Source of the DNA: Bacillus timonensis | GTDB lineage: Bacteria > Bacillota > Bacilli > Bacillales > Bacillaceae_L | NCBI GenBank assembly: GCA_020171895.1 | Contig: JAIVAN010000003.1 | Coordinates: forward strand, 248,001-312,000 | Length of the DNA: 64,000 nt | Direction of reading: 5' to 3' | In this document: positions 15,198-25,265 of the stretch, piece by piece | Numbering within the stretch: the first letter of the stretch is position 1 | Layout of the letters: the number at the start of each line of letters is the position of its first letter | The notes under the pieces: model-generated | The model's input: the letters and a program-made list of their open reading frames with translations, nothing else | The model's database searches: none | What the model was told of the DNA's origin: nothing | Program-made: the position numbers and the translations under genes

Positions 15198-17165
15198 ATG
15201 CGGGTCTCAAATGTAACAGTAAGAAAACGTTTAACAATTGTATTATTAATTGGGTTATTAATTTTTGCAGTCATCGATGTACGATTAGGGTATGTTCAAT
15301 TTTATGTCGGTAACAAACTAACAGCATTAGCAAAGGATTCATGGAGTAGGAATATTCCTTTTGAGCCAGAACGTGGTGAGATCCTTGACCGAAATGGTGT
15401 TCAATTGGCTACAAATATGAGCGCACCTTCCGTATTGGTAGTGCCCAGACAAGTGGAAGATCCAGCATATACGGCTGAAAAGTTAGCAGCTGCACTTAAT
15501 ATGAAGAAAGAAAAGGCATACGAGTATGTCACTAAGAAAACATCAATCGTACGTATTCACCCTGAGGGCAGGAAAATCAGTCATGAAAAAGCGAAAGAAA
15601 TTAGAGCTCTTAGCTTAAAAGGTGTATATATAGCTGAAGATTCAAAGCGACATTATCCTTTTGGAAGTTATTTATCTCATGTTCTAGGTTTTGCTGGTAT
15701 TGATAACCAAGGTTTAATGGGATTAGAACTCTACTATGAAGATAAGTTGAAGGGTGAAGAAGGTAGTGTGAAGTTTTACTCCGATGCGAAAGGAAGGCGT
15801 ATGCCTGATATCGCAGATGACTACACTCCTCCAAAGGATGGTTTGAATCTAAAGTTAACAATTGATAGTAGAGTACAAACAATTATAGAAAGAGAGTTAG
15901 ATATAGCTGAGGCTACCTATAACCCCGATGGGATTGTTGCCATCGCAATGAATCCTAAAAACGGAGAAATTTTAGCGATGTCATCACGACCTGATTTTGA
16001 CCCAGCTGAATTTCAAAGTGTACCACCAGAAATATATAATCGAAATTTACCTGTGTGGAGTACATATGAACCTGGATCAACCTTTAAAATTATTACTCTA
16101 GCTGCTGCTCTTGAGGAGGGGAAAGTAGACCTTAGTGATGATCACTTTCATGATCCGGGATACGTGAAAGTAGCCAACGCGAGGCTTAAGTGTTGGAAAA
16201 GAGGTGGGCATGGTGCTCAGAGTTTCCTTGAAGTGGTACAAAACTCGTGTAACCCTGGTTTTGTAGAATTAGGTGATCGACTGGGTAAGGACTTACTTTT
16301 CAAATATATCAAAGACTTTGGTTTTGGTCAGAAGACAGGGATAGACCTTCAAGGAGAAGGTAAAGGTATATTATTCAATCTTGATAGAGTTGGACCAGTA
16401 GAGCAAGCAACAACTGCTTTTGGTCAAGGTGTATCAGTAACTCCCATACAACAAGTTGCAGCTGTTGCTGCGGCAGTAAATGGTGGGATATTATACACAC
16501 CTTTTATCGCTAAAGAATGGATAGACCCTGTTACTGGTGAAATAGTAAGTCGTACAAATCCCCAACCAAAAGGGAGAGTAATATCAGAAGAAACATCAGA
16601 AGAAGTAAGGCACGCACTAGAAAGTGTTGTAGCTCAAGGTACAGGTAAAGGTGCATTTGTTGAAGGTTACCGGGTTGGAGGGAAAACTGGTACAGCACAG
16701 AAAGCACAAGGTGGGAGATATTTAGAGAATAATCATATCGTATCATTTATCGGATTTGCTCCTGCTGACGATCCTCAAATTGTAGTTTATTTAGCGGTTG
16801 ATAACCCTAAAGGGACAGTTCAGTTTGGTGGAGTAGTAGCTGCTCCTATAGTCGGTAATATAATGGAAGATAGTTTAAGGGCAATGGGAGTTAAGCCGCG
16901 TAATAATCAAATCGAAAAGGAAACAACATGGCTTGATCCTAAATTAGTAACTGTTCCAGATGTAATTGGCTTAACAAAGCAGGAACTAACACAACAATTA
17001 ATGAATATGAAACTTGATATAAGTGGTGAGGGTGATGTTGTAATAGAACAAGCGCCCGCAGCTGGAACGAAGGTGAAAGAAGGTACACCTCTCCGAATCT
17101 TTTTAGGAGAAACGAAGAATAATAAAAAGAAAGAAGCAACTATGAAGTATGAGCCAGTAGGATAA
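15198..17165 (+). CDS. spoVD: Stage V sporulation protein D, cortex transpeptidase
   Basis: A class B penicillin-binding protein of 655 residues required for spore cortex peptidoglycan. It starts MRVSNVTVRKRL, with a membrane anchor at about residues 13-32. PERGEILDRNG, the active-site GSTFK with Ser294, the SCN motif near residue 353 and KTGTAQ follow, with a single C-terminal PASTA domain (about 583-640). Ser294 is the known catalytic residue of B. subtilis SpoVD, supporting the ATG at 15198. An in-frame TTG at 15162 has its own AAAGGAGG but poor spacing and would add 12 residues. It pairs functionally with SpoVE encoded further downstream. Confidence 0.96.
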   Translation: MRVSNVTVRKRLTIVLLIGLLIFAVIDVRLGYVQFYVGNKLTALAKDSWSRNIPFEPERGEILDRNGVQLATNMSAPSVLVVPRQVEDPAYTAEKLAAALNMKKEKAYEYVTKKTSIVRIHPEGRKISHEKAKEIRALSLKGVYIAEDSKRHYPFGSYLSHVLGFAGIDNQGLMGLELYYEDKLKGEEGSVKFYSDAKGRRMPDIADDYTPPKDGLNLKLTIDSRVQTIIERELDIAEATYNPDGIVAIAMNPKNGEILAMSSRPDFDPAEFQSVPPEIYNRNLPVWSTYEPGSTFKIITLAAALEEGKVDLSDDHFHDPGYVKVANARLKCWKRGGHGAQSFLEVVQNSCNPGFVELGDRLGKDLLFKYIKDFGFGQKTGIDLQGEGKGILFNLDRVGPVEQATTAFGQGVSVTPIQQVAAVAAAVNGGILYTPFIAKEWIDPVTGEIVSRTNPQPKGRVISEETSEEVRHALESVVAQGTGKGAFVEGYRVGGKTGTAQKAQGGRYLENNHIVSFIGFAPADDPQIVVYLAVDNPKGTVQFGGVVAAPIVGNIMEDSLRAMGVKPRNNQIEKETTWLDPKLVTVPDVIGLTKQELTQQLMNMKLDISGEGDVVIEQAPAAGTKVKEGTPLRIFLGETKNNKKKEATMKYEPVG

Positions 17166-17184
17166 TTCCTGATGGCTTCTTTTT
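17152..17184 (+). terminator. Terminator overlapping the end of spoVD
   Basis: AGCCA (17152-17156) and AGGA (17159-17162) pair with TCCT (17167-17170) and TGGCT (17173-17177) around a TAAT loop, followed by TCTTTTT. The hairpin includes the spoVD stop codon. The stem has an internal mismatch, so it is weaker than the others. Confidence 0.6.
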
Positions 17185-17268
17185 CTATCATGGTACAACC
17201 TTAAAATGTATAAGCATTAAATATGAAAGGATTTTTTGACTGTTCATTTATTTAAGAGAAAATAAGGG

Positions 17269-17297
17269 TTGTCAGATTCCTAGCTTTTACTTATCAT
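17269..17297 (+). promoter_or_regulatory. Candidate sigma-A promoter for murE
   Basis: TTGTCA at 17269-17274 and TATCAT at 17292-17297 are separated by exactly 17 bp, each one base from consensus. It would give a vegetative start for murE-mraY-murD, independent of spoVD transcription. Nothing else is evident in the 257-bp gap. Confidence 0.5.
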
Positions 17298-17422
17298 TGA
17301 ATGTGCCATATATAAGAAGTAACTAGACAAAATTTATTATATTATCGTAAGATGTATCTTTAAATGTATTAGTTTTATGAGTAATTTATTAGGCTTACAA
17401 TTTTTGAGAGGGTATGGTAGAA

Positions 17423-18886
17423 ATGCATTTACAAACACTATTAGCTTATTTACATGATTTCACACACAAAGATCATGATAATCCTATTATAACTTCTATT
17501 GAAATGGACTCACGTGAGGTAAAGGAAGGTAGCTTATTCGTATGTATAGAAGGTTACACTGTAGATGGACATAACTTTGTTCAACAGGCGGAGGAAAGAG
17601 GGGCCGTAGCAATCCTAGCTGAAAAAGAAGTAACTGCTAATATTCCTGTTATTGTCGTAACCGATACTAAAAGATCAATGGCAATTTTAGCAGATGCATT
17701 TTACGGTCAACCTACACATGGCCTCCATCTCATTGGAGTTACTGGGACTAATGGTAAAACATCCACAACGCATATCATCGATCATATTTTCCGTCATGCA
17801 GGAAAAAAAACCGGAATGATTGGAACGATGTACATGAAAATTAGAGATGAAATCATTGAAGTGAAAAACACGACACCAGAATCATTGACACTTCAAAAAA
17901 CTTTTGCAAAAATGGTTAAATTACATGTGGATACAGCTGTTATGGAAGTTTCTTCACATGCGTTAGATTTAGGTAGAGTTCATGGGTGTGACTTTGATGT
18001 TGCAGTTTTTACAAACTTATCACAGGATCACTTAGACTATCACTCGACTATGGATGAATATCAACAGGCAAAAGGACTACTTTTTTCAAGTTTAGGCAAC
18101 AATTTTAATCACCAAAGACCTAAATATGCTGTATTAAATATTGATGACCAGGCATCAATTCAATATAAAAAAAGTACTGCTGCCTTTATTACAACTTATG
18201 GAATAACCAATAATGCTGATATCATGGCTAAAAATATTGAATTAACATCCAGTGGAACAAAATTTGATCTTGTTACACCAACAAAAACAGTAACAGTTGA
18301 AATGAAATTAATTGGACTGTTCAGTGTTTATAATGTGTTAGCTGCTGTAGCAGCAAGTTTGGTTTCAAATTTACCTTTAGAAGTAGTTGTCGAGTCGATT
18401 CAAACTTTAAGTGGAATTTCAGGGAGATTTGAAGTTGTTGATGAGGGACAAAACTATACGGTAATTGTTGATTATGCACATACTCCAGACAGTCTAGAGA
18501 ATGTTTTGCAAACTGCTAAGCAATTCTGTAAAGGACGTACCGTTGTAGTGGTAGGATGTGGTGGCGACAGGGATCGTTCAAAAAGGCCTATTATGGCTAA
18601 AATAGCTGTAGAACATGCTGATGTCTCAATCTTTACTTCAGATAATCCAAGATCAGAAGATCCTGTTCAAATTTTGAAGGATATGGAAACTGGTGTGCAA
18701 GGAAAGGATTATTATTCAATCGTGGATAGAGAAGAGGCTATTAAGTTTGCTGTGAATTATGCAAGTAAAGATGATATCATCATAATTGCGGGAAAAGGGC
18801 ATGAGACGTACCAAATTATAGGTGACAAGGTTTTAGACTTTGACGATCGAGTTGTGGCATCCCGAGCAATTAAGGGGCGTTTATAA
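17423..18886 (+). CDS. murE: UDP-MurNAc-L-Ala-D-Glu:meso-diaminopimelate ligase
   Basis: A Mur ligase of 487 residues that adds the third amino acid of the peptidoglycan stem in the cytoplasm. The N-terminal UDP-binding domain has [16 protein letters not shown], the central domain has the P-loop [11 protein letters not shown] (about residues 105-115), and the C-terminal domain has DNPRSEDP (about 406-413). The DNPR motif is the mark of meso-diaminopimelate specificity, so the wall is of the Bacillus A1-gamma type. ATG 17423 is preferred to ATG 17414 because GAGAGGG at 17406-17412 is 10 bases from the former and touches the latter. The MurF-like remnant starts 1 base after its stop. Confidence 0.97.
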   Translation: MHLQTLLAYLHDFTHKDHDNPIITSIEMDSREVKEGSLFVCIEGYTVDGHNFVQQAEERGAVAILAEKEVTANIPVIVVTDTKRSMAILADAFYGQPTHGLHLIGVTGTNGKTSTTHIIDHIFRHAGKKTGMIGTMYMKIRDEIIEVKNTTPESLTLQKTFAKMVKLHVDTAVMEVSSHALDLGRVHGCDFDVAVFTNLSQDHLDYHSTMDEYQQAKGLLFSSLGNNFNHQRPKYAVLNIDDQASIQYKKSTAAFITTYGITNNADIMAKNIELTSSGTKFDLVTPTKTVTVEMKLIGLFSVYNVLAAVAASLVSNLPLEVVVESIQTLSGISGRFEVVDEGQNYTVIVDYAHTPDSLENVLQTAKQFCKGRTVVVVGCGGDRDRSKRPIMAKIAVEHADVSIFTSDNPRSEDPVQILKDMETGVQGKDYYSIVDREEAIKFAVNYASKDDIIIIAGKGHETYQIIGDKVLDFDDRVVASRAIKGRL

Positions 18887-18887
18887 A

Positions 18888-19343
18888 ATGCTCTTTTATA
18901 AAGACTTAAAGCAGTGGTTCGTAAACAGTCGTGGAATCTCGCTTGATCATATAGAGTTTAAGTCTTTATTTTTTACGTCTAACACAACTACTGAAAAGGG
19001 ATTATATATACCTTTAGAAAGTATAACCGATAATTCCTTAAAAGAAGCGATCAATAATGGTGCTATTGCGGCTTTATGGGAGATTGAAATTCCAATACCT
19101 AGATATGTCCCAAATCATTTTCCGATATTTTTTGTAGATGATTTAAAAAAATCGACTTTTTTAATCATGAAAAACTACATTGACTTATTGGAAAACGAAA
19201 GAAAGGAAGCTCATTCTATTGTTAAGGTAAATCTCCCTAATATTATTGGAGAAAACATGTGTTTAGACAGCACTTTTTTAGAAAAAATGAGAAAAATAGA
19301 AATTGAATTATCTCTTGTATCGAATGCAGGAGGGAGGGAGTAA
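18888..19343 (+). CDS. MurF N-terminal-domain-like remnant protein
   Basis: A protein of 151 residues. The first 100 or so resemble the N-terminal UDP-precursor-binding domain of MurF: GLYIPL matches the usual SLFVPL, SLKEAINNGAIAALWE matches the helix and strand of that domain, and HFPIFFVDDLKKS matches its end. The DSR motif is lost (SNT instead), and no P-loop, ATPase or C-terminal ligase domain follows, so it cannot be a ligase. Other bacteria carry full murF between murE and mraY; here only this piece stays, with AAGGGGC upstream of its ATG. It lies 1 base after murE and 3 before mraY, and the frame is open. Function unknown. Confidence 0.75.
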   Translation: MLFYKDLKQWFVNSRGISLDHIEFKSLFFTSNTTTEKGLYIPLESITDNSLKEAINNGAIAALWEIEIPIPRYVPNHFPIFFVDDLKKSTFLIMKNYIDLLENERKEAHSIVKVNLPNIIGENMCLDSTFLEKMRKIEIELSLVSNAGGRE

Positions 19344-19346
19344 CAT

Positions 19347-20321
19347 ATGCTAGAGCAAGTAATATTATTCACAATCATTATGGGGTTCTTAATCAGTGCA
19401 ATTTTTTCACCAATCTTTATTCCCTTCTTACGTAGATTGAAATTTGGACAAAGTATTCGCGATGAAGGTCCTAAATCCCATCAGAAAAAATCAGGGACTC
19501 CAACGATGGGAGGTCTAGTTATTTTATTATCAATCATTGTCACTACAATTGTGATGACTACGAAATTTACTGACCTTTCAGTTAGCACTTACTTATTATT
19601 GCTAGTTACAGTTGGATTTGGACTATTAGGGTTTCTAGATGATTTTATTAAAGTAGTAATGAAACGAAATTTAGGTCTTACATCTAAACAAAAACTTTTA
19701 GGCCAAATTATCATTTCCATTATCTTTTATCTGATATATAAACAAAACGATTTATCTACAGTAGTTGAAATACCTGGCCTTGGATATGCCTTTGATTTAG
19801 AAAATTTATATATTGTTTTCATTGTATTCTGGTTAGTTGGTTTTTCGAACGCTGTAAACTTAACGGATGGTTTAGACGGTTTAGTGTCTGGAACTGCTGC
19901 TATTGCCTTTGGCGCATTTGCGGTGCTTGCTTGGAACCAGTCACAGTATGAGGTTGCAATCTTTTCCGTAGCTGTTGTTGGTGCAGTACTTGGATTTTTA
20001 GTATTTAATGCACACCCTGCGAAAGTCTTTATGGGTGATACAGGATCACTAGCATTAGGGGGAGCGATTGCTACAGTTGCTATTCTAACAAAGTTAGAAA
20101 TCTTGCTTATTATTGTCGGTGGAGTGTTTGTCATTGAGACGCTTTCAGTCATTATTCAAGTTATTTCGTTTAAGACAACTGGTAAACGTGTATTTAAAAT
20201 GAGCCCTTTACATCACCATTATGAACTCGTTGGTTGGTCTGAGTGGAGAGTCGTTGTTACCTTTTGGACTGTTGGGTTGTTATGTGCTATGTTAGGAATT
20301 TATATTGAGGTGTGGATCTAA
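19347..20321 (+). CDS. mraY: Phospho-N-acetylmuramoyl-pentapeptide transferase
   Basis: A polytopic membrane enzyme of 324 residues with about ten membrane segments. It moves phospho-MurNAc-pentapeptide from UDP to undecaprenyl phosphate, making lipid I. Signatures are [14 protein letters not shown], the aspartate-rich GFLDDFIKV (about residues 92-100), [12 protein letters not shown] (about 171-182), [12 protein letters not shown] (about 228-239) and [21 protein letters not shown] precedes the ATG, placed in the end of the MurF-like gene. The murD start follows its stop without a gap. Confidence 0.97.
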   Translation: MLEQVILFTIIMGFLISAIFSPIFIPFLRRLKFGQSIRDEGPKSHQKKSGTPTMGGLVILLSIIVTTIVMTTKFTDLSVSTYLLLLVTVGFGLLGFLDDFIKVVMKRNLGLTSKQKLLGQIIISIIFYLIYKQNDLSTVVEIPGLGYAFDLENLYIVFIVFWLVGFSNAVNLTDGLDGLVSGTAAIAFGAFAVLAWNQSQYEVAIFSVAVVGAVLGFLVFNAHPAKVFMGDTGSLALGGAIATVAILTKLEILLIIVGGVFVIETLSVIIQVISFKTTGKRVFKMSPLHHHYELVGWSEWRVVVTFWTVGLLCAMLGIYIEVWI

Positions 20322-21674
20322 TTGAAAAATATCGAACGATTTCATAATAAAAAAGTATTAGTTTTAGGCTTAGCAAAAAGTGGCCTAGCTTCTGCAATGG
20401 TTTTAAACCGAGTGGGTGCAATAGTTACAGTTAATGACCAAAAGCCAATTGATGAAAATGAGTCTGCTCAAAACCTACAAAAACAAGGAATTAAAGTTAT
20501 TTGTGGAGGTCATCCAATATCTATTTTGGATGATCATTTTGACTTTATTGTGAAAAATCCTGGTATACCTTATACCAATCCTTTATTAGTGAAAGCTGTT
20601 GAATTAAACATTCCTATTATTACGGAAATTGAATTAGCATATTACTTAACAGATGCTGAATTTATCGGAATTACTGGTTCAAATGGAAAGACAACGACAA
20701 CTACACTTATTTATGAAATGCTACAAGTTTCAAACAAACATCCTTTAATAGCAGGTAATATTGGAACGGTAGCTTGTGAAGTAGCAGAGAAAGCACAAAA
20801 GGAAAATGTTATAGTGACTGAATTATCTTCATTTCAATTAATGGGTATTCAGGATTTTAAACCTAAAGTTTCTGTGTTGCTAAATATTTTTGATGCCCAC
20901 CTAGATTATCATGGAACGAAAGAACATTATATAAGTGCAAAGTCTAGAATATTTGAGAATCAGACAAATGAGGATTCCGTTGTATTAAACGCAAATGATT
21001 CCGTCGTTTTAGCTGCTGCTCAATCTACAAAGGCACAAAAGGTACTCTTTTCTTCTGCATCACCTTTAAAGGAAGGTGCATATGTATCTGACGGACATAT
21101 CTATTTTAACGAGGAAAAGATAATGCCTTTGAACGAAGTAGCTCTTCCAGGGGTTCATAACTTAGAAAATATTCTCGCGGCAGTTGCAGTTGCTAAACTT
21201 ATTGGAAGCTCAAATGATGCAATATGTCATGTACTTAAGACATTCACAGGTGTAAAGCATAGACTTCAATATGTCACTACAATTAACGGACGAAAATTTT
21301 ATAATGATTCGAAAGCAACAAATATTTTAGCTACTCAAAAAGCAATTACCGCATTCGAACAACCGGTTATTTTGTTAGCAGGTGGACTAGATCGAGGAAA
21401 TAGTTTTGATGCATTATTGCCTCAATTAAAAAATGTTCAATCTCTTGTTTGCTTTGGACAAACGGCGAATAAATTGATGGACGCTGGAAAGTCGGTTGGA
21501 ATAGAAACAATTAAACATGTCGATAATGTGGAACAAGCGGTTAAAGTGGCTTTTGAAATTTCTAATAATGGAGATATTATATTGCTATCACCTGCGTGTG
21601 CTAGCTGGGATCAATATAAAACATTTGAAGAAAGAGGAGACATTTTTATTGACGCAGTGCATAAGCTTAAATAA
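20322..21674 (+). CDS. murD: UDP-MurNAc-L-Ala:D-glutamate ligase
   Basis: A protein of 450 residues, normal for MurD, which adds D-glutamate to UDP-MurNAc-L-alanine. The N-terminal Rossmann-like domain contains [13 protein letters not shown], the ATP loop is [12 protein letters not shown] (about residues 113-124), and the C-terminal domain has [14 protein letters not shown] and [12 protein letters not shown]. The start is TTG at 20322, directly after the mraY stop codon, with GAGGTG 9 bases upstream inside mraY; translation is probably coupled. Confidence 0.97.
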   Translation: MKNIERFHNKKVLVLGLAKSGLASAMVLNRVGAIVTVNDQKPIDENESAQNLQKQGIKVICGGHPISILDDHFDFIVKNPGIPYTNPLLVKAVELNIPIITEIELAYYLTDAEFIGITGSNGKTTTTTLIYEMLQVSNKHPLIAGNIGTVACEVAEKAQKENVIVTELSSFQLMGIQDFKPKVSVLLNIFDAHLDYHGTKEHYISAKSRIFENQTNEDSVVLNANDSVVLAAAQSTKAQKVLFSSASPLKEGAYVSDGHIYFNEEKIMPLNEVALPGVHNLENILAAVAVAKLIGSSNDAICHVLKTFTGVKHRLQYVTTINGRKFYNDSKATNILATQKAITAFEQPVILLAGGLDRGNSFDALLPQLKNVQSLVCFGQTANKLMDAGKSVGIETIKHVDNVEQAVKVAFEISNNGDIILLSPACASWDQYKTFEERGDIFIDAVHKLK

Positions 21675-21750
21675 GGGCCTGTCTTCATAGTTTTGAATCA
21701 GAGCTTTTTCATCTAGATGCCCTTAATATAACATGTTGAGGTGTTTTCCT

Positions 21751-22851
21751 TTGTCGACCAAAAAATCTACACCAGATATCGTATTAATTATTATTACACT
21801 TTCTCTATTAGCTATCGGTCTTATTATGGTATATAGCGCAAGTGCAGTCTGGGCGAATTACAAATTTGATGATTCATTCTTTTTCGCAAAGCGTCAATTA
21901 CTATTTGCAGGTGTCGGTGTATTGGCAATGTTCTTTATTATGAATGTTGATTATTGGACATGGAGAACATGGGCAAAAGTAATCATTATTATATGTTTCG
22001 TTCTTTTAGTGCTTGTGTTAATCCCTGGTGTAGGTATGGTTCGTAACGGTTCAAGGAGTTGGATTGGTGTTGGAGCTTTTTCCGTTCAACCATCTGAATT
22101 TATGAAATTTGCTATGATTACGTTTCTTGCAAAATATCTATCTGAAAACCAAAAGAAAATTACATCATTTAAGCAAGGGCTTTTCCCTTCGCTTTCAATC
22201 GTATTTATTGCTTTTGGAATTATCATGCTTCAGCCTGACTTAGGAACTGGTACTGTAATGGTAGGAACTTGTATTGTCATGATTTATGTTGCTGGTGCGC
22301 GAATAAGCCATTTTGCTTGGCTGGGGTTATTAGGAGTAGCGGGTTTTGTTGGACTGATCCTATCTGCACCTTACCGAATAAAACGCATTACATCATTTTT
22401 AAACCCTTGGGAAGATCCTTTAGGGAGTGGGTTCCAAATTATTCAATCGCTTTATGCTATCGGTCCAGGCGGATTATTCGGGCTTGGATTAGGTCAAAGT
22501 AGGCAAAAGTTCTTCTATTTACCAGAGCCTCAGACTGATTTTATTTTTGCCATCTTAGCGGAAGAATTAGGTTTTATAGGTGGATCATTAGTCATTCTCC
22601 TTTTTAGCTTACTTTTGTGGCGTGGAGTTCGAATTGCATTGGGTGCTCCAGATCTTTACGGTAGTTTCCTAGGAATCGGTATTATTGGAATGATTGCTAT
22701 CCAAGTATGTATCAATATAGGGGTTGTAACGGGATTAATGCCAGTAACAGGGATTACACTTCCTTTTTTAAGCTATGGAGGGTCATCTCTCACACTAATG
22801 CTTATGGCCGTGGGAGTCTTATTAAATATTAGTAGGTATGCAAGATATTGA
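21751..22851 (+). CDS. spoVE: Stage V sporulation protein E, SEDS family glycosyltransferase
   Basis: A SEDS family protein of 366 residues with about ten membrane segments. It is very close to B. subtilis SpoVE as I remember it, including MVYSASAVWA, SWIGVGAFSVQPSEFMK (with the catalytic-region residues), ILAEELGFIGG and FLSYGGSSL. SpoVE polymerises glycan for the spore cortex together with SpoVD; the vegetative paralogue FtsW is normally encoded elsewhere. The start is set at TTG 21751 because GAGGTG lies 9 bases upstream; an ATG at 21733 falls before that ribosome site. Position between murD and murG fits B. subtilis. Confidence 0.94.
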   Translation: MSTKKSTPDIVLIIITLSLLAIGLIMVYSASAVWANYKFDDSFFFAKRQLLFAGVGVLAMFFIMNVDYWTWRTWAKVIIIICFVLLVLVLIPGVGMVRNGSRSWIGVGAFSVQPSEFMKFAMITFLAKYLSENQKKITSFKQGLFPSLSIVFIAFGIIMLQPDLGTGTVMVGTCIVMIYVAGARISHFAWLGLLGVAGFVGLILSAPYRIKRITSFLNPWEDPLGSGFQIIQSLYAIGPGGLFGLGLGQSRQKFFYLPEPQTDFIFAILAEELGFIGGSLVILLFSLLLWRGVRIALGAPDLYGSFLGIGIIGMIAIQVCINIGVVTGLMPVTGITLPFLSYGGSSLTLMLMAVGVLLNISRYARY

Positions 22852-22880
22852 TTTTTTTATCATAATGTTTGCTGGTTTCA

Positions 22881-22889
22881 TGGTATAAT
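22881..22889 (+). promoter_or_regulatory. Extended -10 promoter candidate before murG
   Basis: TGGTATAAT is a perfect extended -10 (TG, one base, TATAAT). No good -35 is visible. A terminator-like hairpin starts 12 bases downstream of it, around or just after the predicted start site. Confidence 0.45.
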
Positions 22890-22900
22890 TGTATTATTTA

Positions 22901-22935
22901 AAACCCTGTTAAATTAACAGGGTTTGTCGTTTTTT
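22901..22935 (+). terminator. Hairpin/terminator between spoVE and murG
   Basis: AAACCCTGTT and AACAGGGTTT form a perfect 10-bp stem with loop AAATT, followed by TGTCGTTTTTT. The T tract is interrupted, so termination may be partial. Confidence 0.75.
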
Positions 22936-22970
22936 ATCATGTTTAAGCATACGATTCGGGAGGTATTACA

Positions 22971-24059
22971 ATGAGAATTGTAGTTAGTGGTGGTGGGACT
23001 GGTGGACATATATATCCTGCCTTAGCCTTAATAAAAGAAATTAAGAAAATTAACCCTTCTGCTCAATTTTTATACATAGGAACTGAAAAAGGACTGGAAA
23101 GTCAAATTGTAACGAGAGAAGATATTCCATTTAAATCAATTGATATTACTGGCTTTAAAAGGAAATTATCTAGTGATAATGTGAAAACGATTTATAGATT
23201 TATTAAAGGTGTTTTAGAATGTAAAAGGTATTTGAAGAATTTTAAACCAGATGTAGTCATTGGTACAGGGGGTTACGTTTGTGGCCCTGTAGTTTATGCA
23301 GCATCTAAGCTAAAGATACCAACGATTATTCATGAGCAAAACAGTGTACCTGGATTAACCAATAAATTTTTAAGTCGATATGTTAATAAAATTGCGATTT
23401 GCTTTGAAGAGGCTAGAATGTTCTTCCCACATGAGAAAGTTGTTTTAACTGGCAATCCGAGAGCTTCTGAAGTAGTAGGAAAAGACGGTCGGAAGCAACT
23501 AGATGAACTTGGGTTAAAGTCATCGAAGAGAACGGTACTTATTGTAGGCGGGAGTAGGGGAGCTCGACCAATCAATGAAGCCTTTTTACAAGTGCTAGGA
23601 GAAATTGATAATAAGCCATATCAGTTTCTTTATGTTACAGGAGACGTTCATTTTCAAAATGTCTTAGAACGAGTAAAGGATGTAGGAAATCCCTCGAACG
23701 TCGTTATAAAACCGTTTATTCATAATATGCCAGAGGTACTATCAGGTGTAGATTTAATTGTCGCTAGAGCAGGAGCAACCACTCTGGCAGAAATTACAGC
23801 TCTTGGCTTACCGAGTATTTTAATTCCGAGTCCATATGTAACAAATAACCATCAAGAAAAAAATGCTCGCTCTTTAAGCGACAAAGGTGCTGCGATATTA
23901 AGGAAAGAGCAAGATATGAGTGGAAAGCAATTACTCGACGATATTGATTCTATCCTGATTGATACAGAGCAATTACTTAAAATGAAATCAGCTTCAAAAA
24001 AAATTGGGATACCAGATGCAGCAAACAGGTTATATAAGGTAATAGATGATCTAATCTAA
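22971..24059 (+). CDS. murG: Undecaprenyldiphospho-muramoylpentapeptide beta-N-acetylglucosaminyltransferase
   Basis: A membrane-associated GT-B glycosyltransferase of 362 residues that converts lipid I to lipid II. The N-terminal loop [14 protein letters not shown] (residues 7-20), the second glycine-rich region [30 protein letters not shown], and the C-terminal [11 protein letters not shown] and NNHQEKNA nucleotide-sugar site are all present. GGGAGGT precedes the ATG. It has its own candidate promoter, and it is separated from murB by 101 bp of AT-rich sequence with no obvious terminator. Confidence 0.97.
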   Translation: MRIVVSGGGTGGHIYPALALIKEIKKINPSAQFLYIGTEKGLESQIVTREDIPFKSIDITGFKRKLSSDNVKTIYRFIKGVLECKRYLKNFKPDVVIGTGGYVCGPVVYAASKLKIPTIIHEQNSVPGLTNKFLSRYVNKIAICFEEARMFFPHEKVVLTGNPRASEVVGKDGRKQLDELGLKSSKRTVLIVGGSRGARPINEAFLQVLGEIDNKPYQFLYVTGDVHFQNVLERVKDVGNPSNVVIKPFIHNMPEVLSGVDLIVARAGATTLAEITALGLPSILIPSPYVTNNHQEKNARSLSDKGAAILRKEQDMSGKQLLDDIDSILIDTEQLLKMKSASKKIGIPDAANRLYKVIDDLI

Positions 24060-24160
24060 TCACGTGTACCTTTAAATAAACATTATGCATATTATAAAAT
24101 GAGATAACTAGGAACGACATCAATAAAGATAAAGATATTTGTAAAGTAGGAGGTATCGTT

Positions 24161-25069
24161 ATGGAAAGTATTATTCAAGAGTTTCATGACGCTGAGATAG
24201 GAAAGGTACTAAGCAACGAACCGTTAGCAAACCATACAACGATGAAGATAGGTGGTCCAGCAGACATACTTATAGAGCCAAAAAATATTACTAGTCTAAA
24301 AAAAGCTTTAGAAATTATTAAAAGGAATAATTTAAAGTGGAGAGCCATTGGTAGAGGATCGAACTTACTTGTGTCTGATAAAGGGATAGAGGGTGTCGTT
24401 ATCAAACTAGGAGATGGTATGGATCATTTAACGATCGAGGAAAATACCATTACTGTTGGTGGAGGCTATTCATTAATTAAGCTTACAACGATCCTAAGTA
24501 AAAAAGGGCTTTCAGGACTAGAGTTTGCTGGTGGTATTCCTGGTTCTATTGGCGGGGCTGTATACATGAATGCAGGTGCTCACGGAGCGGACATTTCAAA
24601 GATTTTAAATAGAGCATTTATTCTTTTTGAAGATGGAACAATGGAATGGCTATCTAATGAAGAAATGGAATTCTCATATAGAACTTCTATATTGCAGTCG
24701 AAGCGACCGGGTATTTGCCTTGAGGCTGAGTTAGTTCTTAAAACCGGGGTAAGAGATGACATTGTTCGTCAATTACAAAAGAATAAAGATTACAGAAGAG
24801 AAACGCAGCCTTGGAATTATCCTTGTGCAGGAAGTATTTTTCGAAACCCTCTTCCAAATTTCGCAGGTCAATTAATTGAAAGTTCAGGGTTGAAGGGATA
24901 TCAAATCGGTGGTGCGAAGATTTCAGATCAACATGCAAATTTCATTGTGAATGCAGGCAATGCAACAGCTCAAGATGTTTTAAATTTAATTGAGTTTGTT
25001 AAAGAAAAGATAAAAGAAAAACACAATATAGATTTGGAAACAGAAGTAGAGATCGTTGGTAGAAAATAA
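24161..25069 (+). CDS. murB: UDP-N-acetylenolpyruvoylglucosamine reductase
   Basis: A protein of 302 residues, a type II MurB that uses FAD and NADPH to reduce enolpyruvyl-UDP-GlcNAc to UDP-MurNAc. The start is [15 protein letters not shown]-binding [12 protein letters not shown] (about residues 64-75), [19 protein letters not shown] (about 124-142) and CAGSIFRNP (about 222-230, with the proton-donor serine) are clear. AGGAGGT precedes the ATG. Its place after murG agrees with B. subtilis. Confidence 0.97.
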   Translation: MESIIQEFHDAEIGKVLSNEPLANHTTMKIGGPADILIEPKNITSLKKALEIIKRNNLKWRAIGRGSNLLVSDKGIEGVVIKLGDGMDHLTIEENTITVGGGYSLIKLTTILSKKGLSGLEFAGGIPGSIGGAVYMNAGAHGADISKILNRAFILFEDGTMEWLSNEEMEFSYRTSILQSKRPGICLEAELVLKTGVRDDIVRQLQKNKDYRRETQPWNYPCAGSIFRNPLPNFAGQLIESSGLKGYQIGGAKISDQHANFIVNAGNATAQDVLNLIEFVKEKIKEKHNIDLETEVEIVGRK

Positions 25070-25103
25070 TCTTAAAACAATACACCCTAAATAATGTCAT
25101 TTA

Positions 25104-25112
25104 TGTTATAAT
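25104..25112 (+). promoter_or_regulatory. Extended -10 promoter candidate before divIB
   Basis: TGTTATAAT is a perfect extended -10, 35 bp after murB. No convincing -35. The transcript would meet a hairpin about 50 bases later. Confidence 0.45.
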
Positions 25113-25169
25113 ACAAATGCTTAACTTAACTAGAAAGTTTTCTTTTATTCTTAAGTTGAAAGATAGTTT

Positions 25170-25199
25170 AAACGGCATCTATATATGCCGTTTGTTTCA
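25170..25199 (+). terminator. Hairpin/terminator between murB and divIB
   Basis: AAACGGCAT and ATGCCGTTT make a perfect 9-bp stem with loop CTATAT, followed by GTTTCACTTT. The T tract is poor, so it may act as a weak terminator or as an RNA end structure. Confidence 0.65.
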
Positions 25200-25265
25200 C
25201 TTTATAAGATGATACGAAATGCAACTCTAGTCGCAATCCATTGTGTCTAGTGTGGGGTGGATAAA

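Noticed and set aside
18888-19343. Frameshifted or interrupted full murF
   Set aside because: mraY begins 3 bases after the stop, so there is no sequence left that could encode the ATPase and C-terminal domains.
19727-20152. Minus-strand open frame of 141 codons inside mraY
   Set aside because: Antisense shadow of a highly conserved membrane protein gene, with the low-complexity composition expected of such shadows.
21685-21713. Sigma-E promoter ahead of spoVE
   Set aside because: TCATAGT resembles a -35, but no CATA-type -10 lies 13-15 bp downstream.
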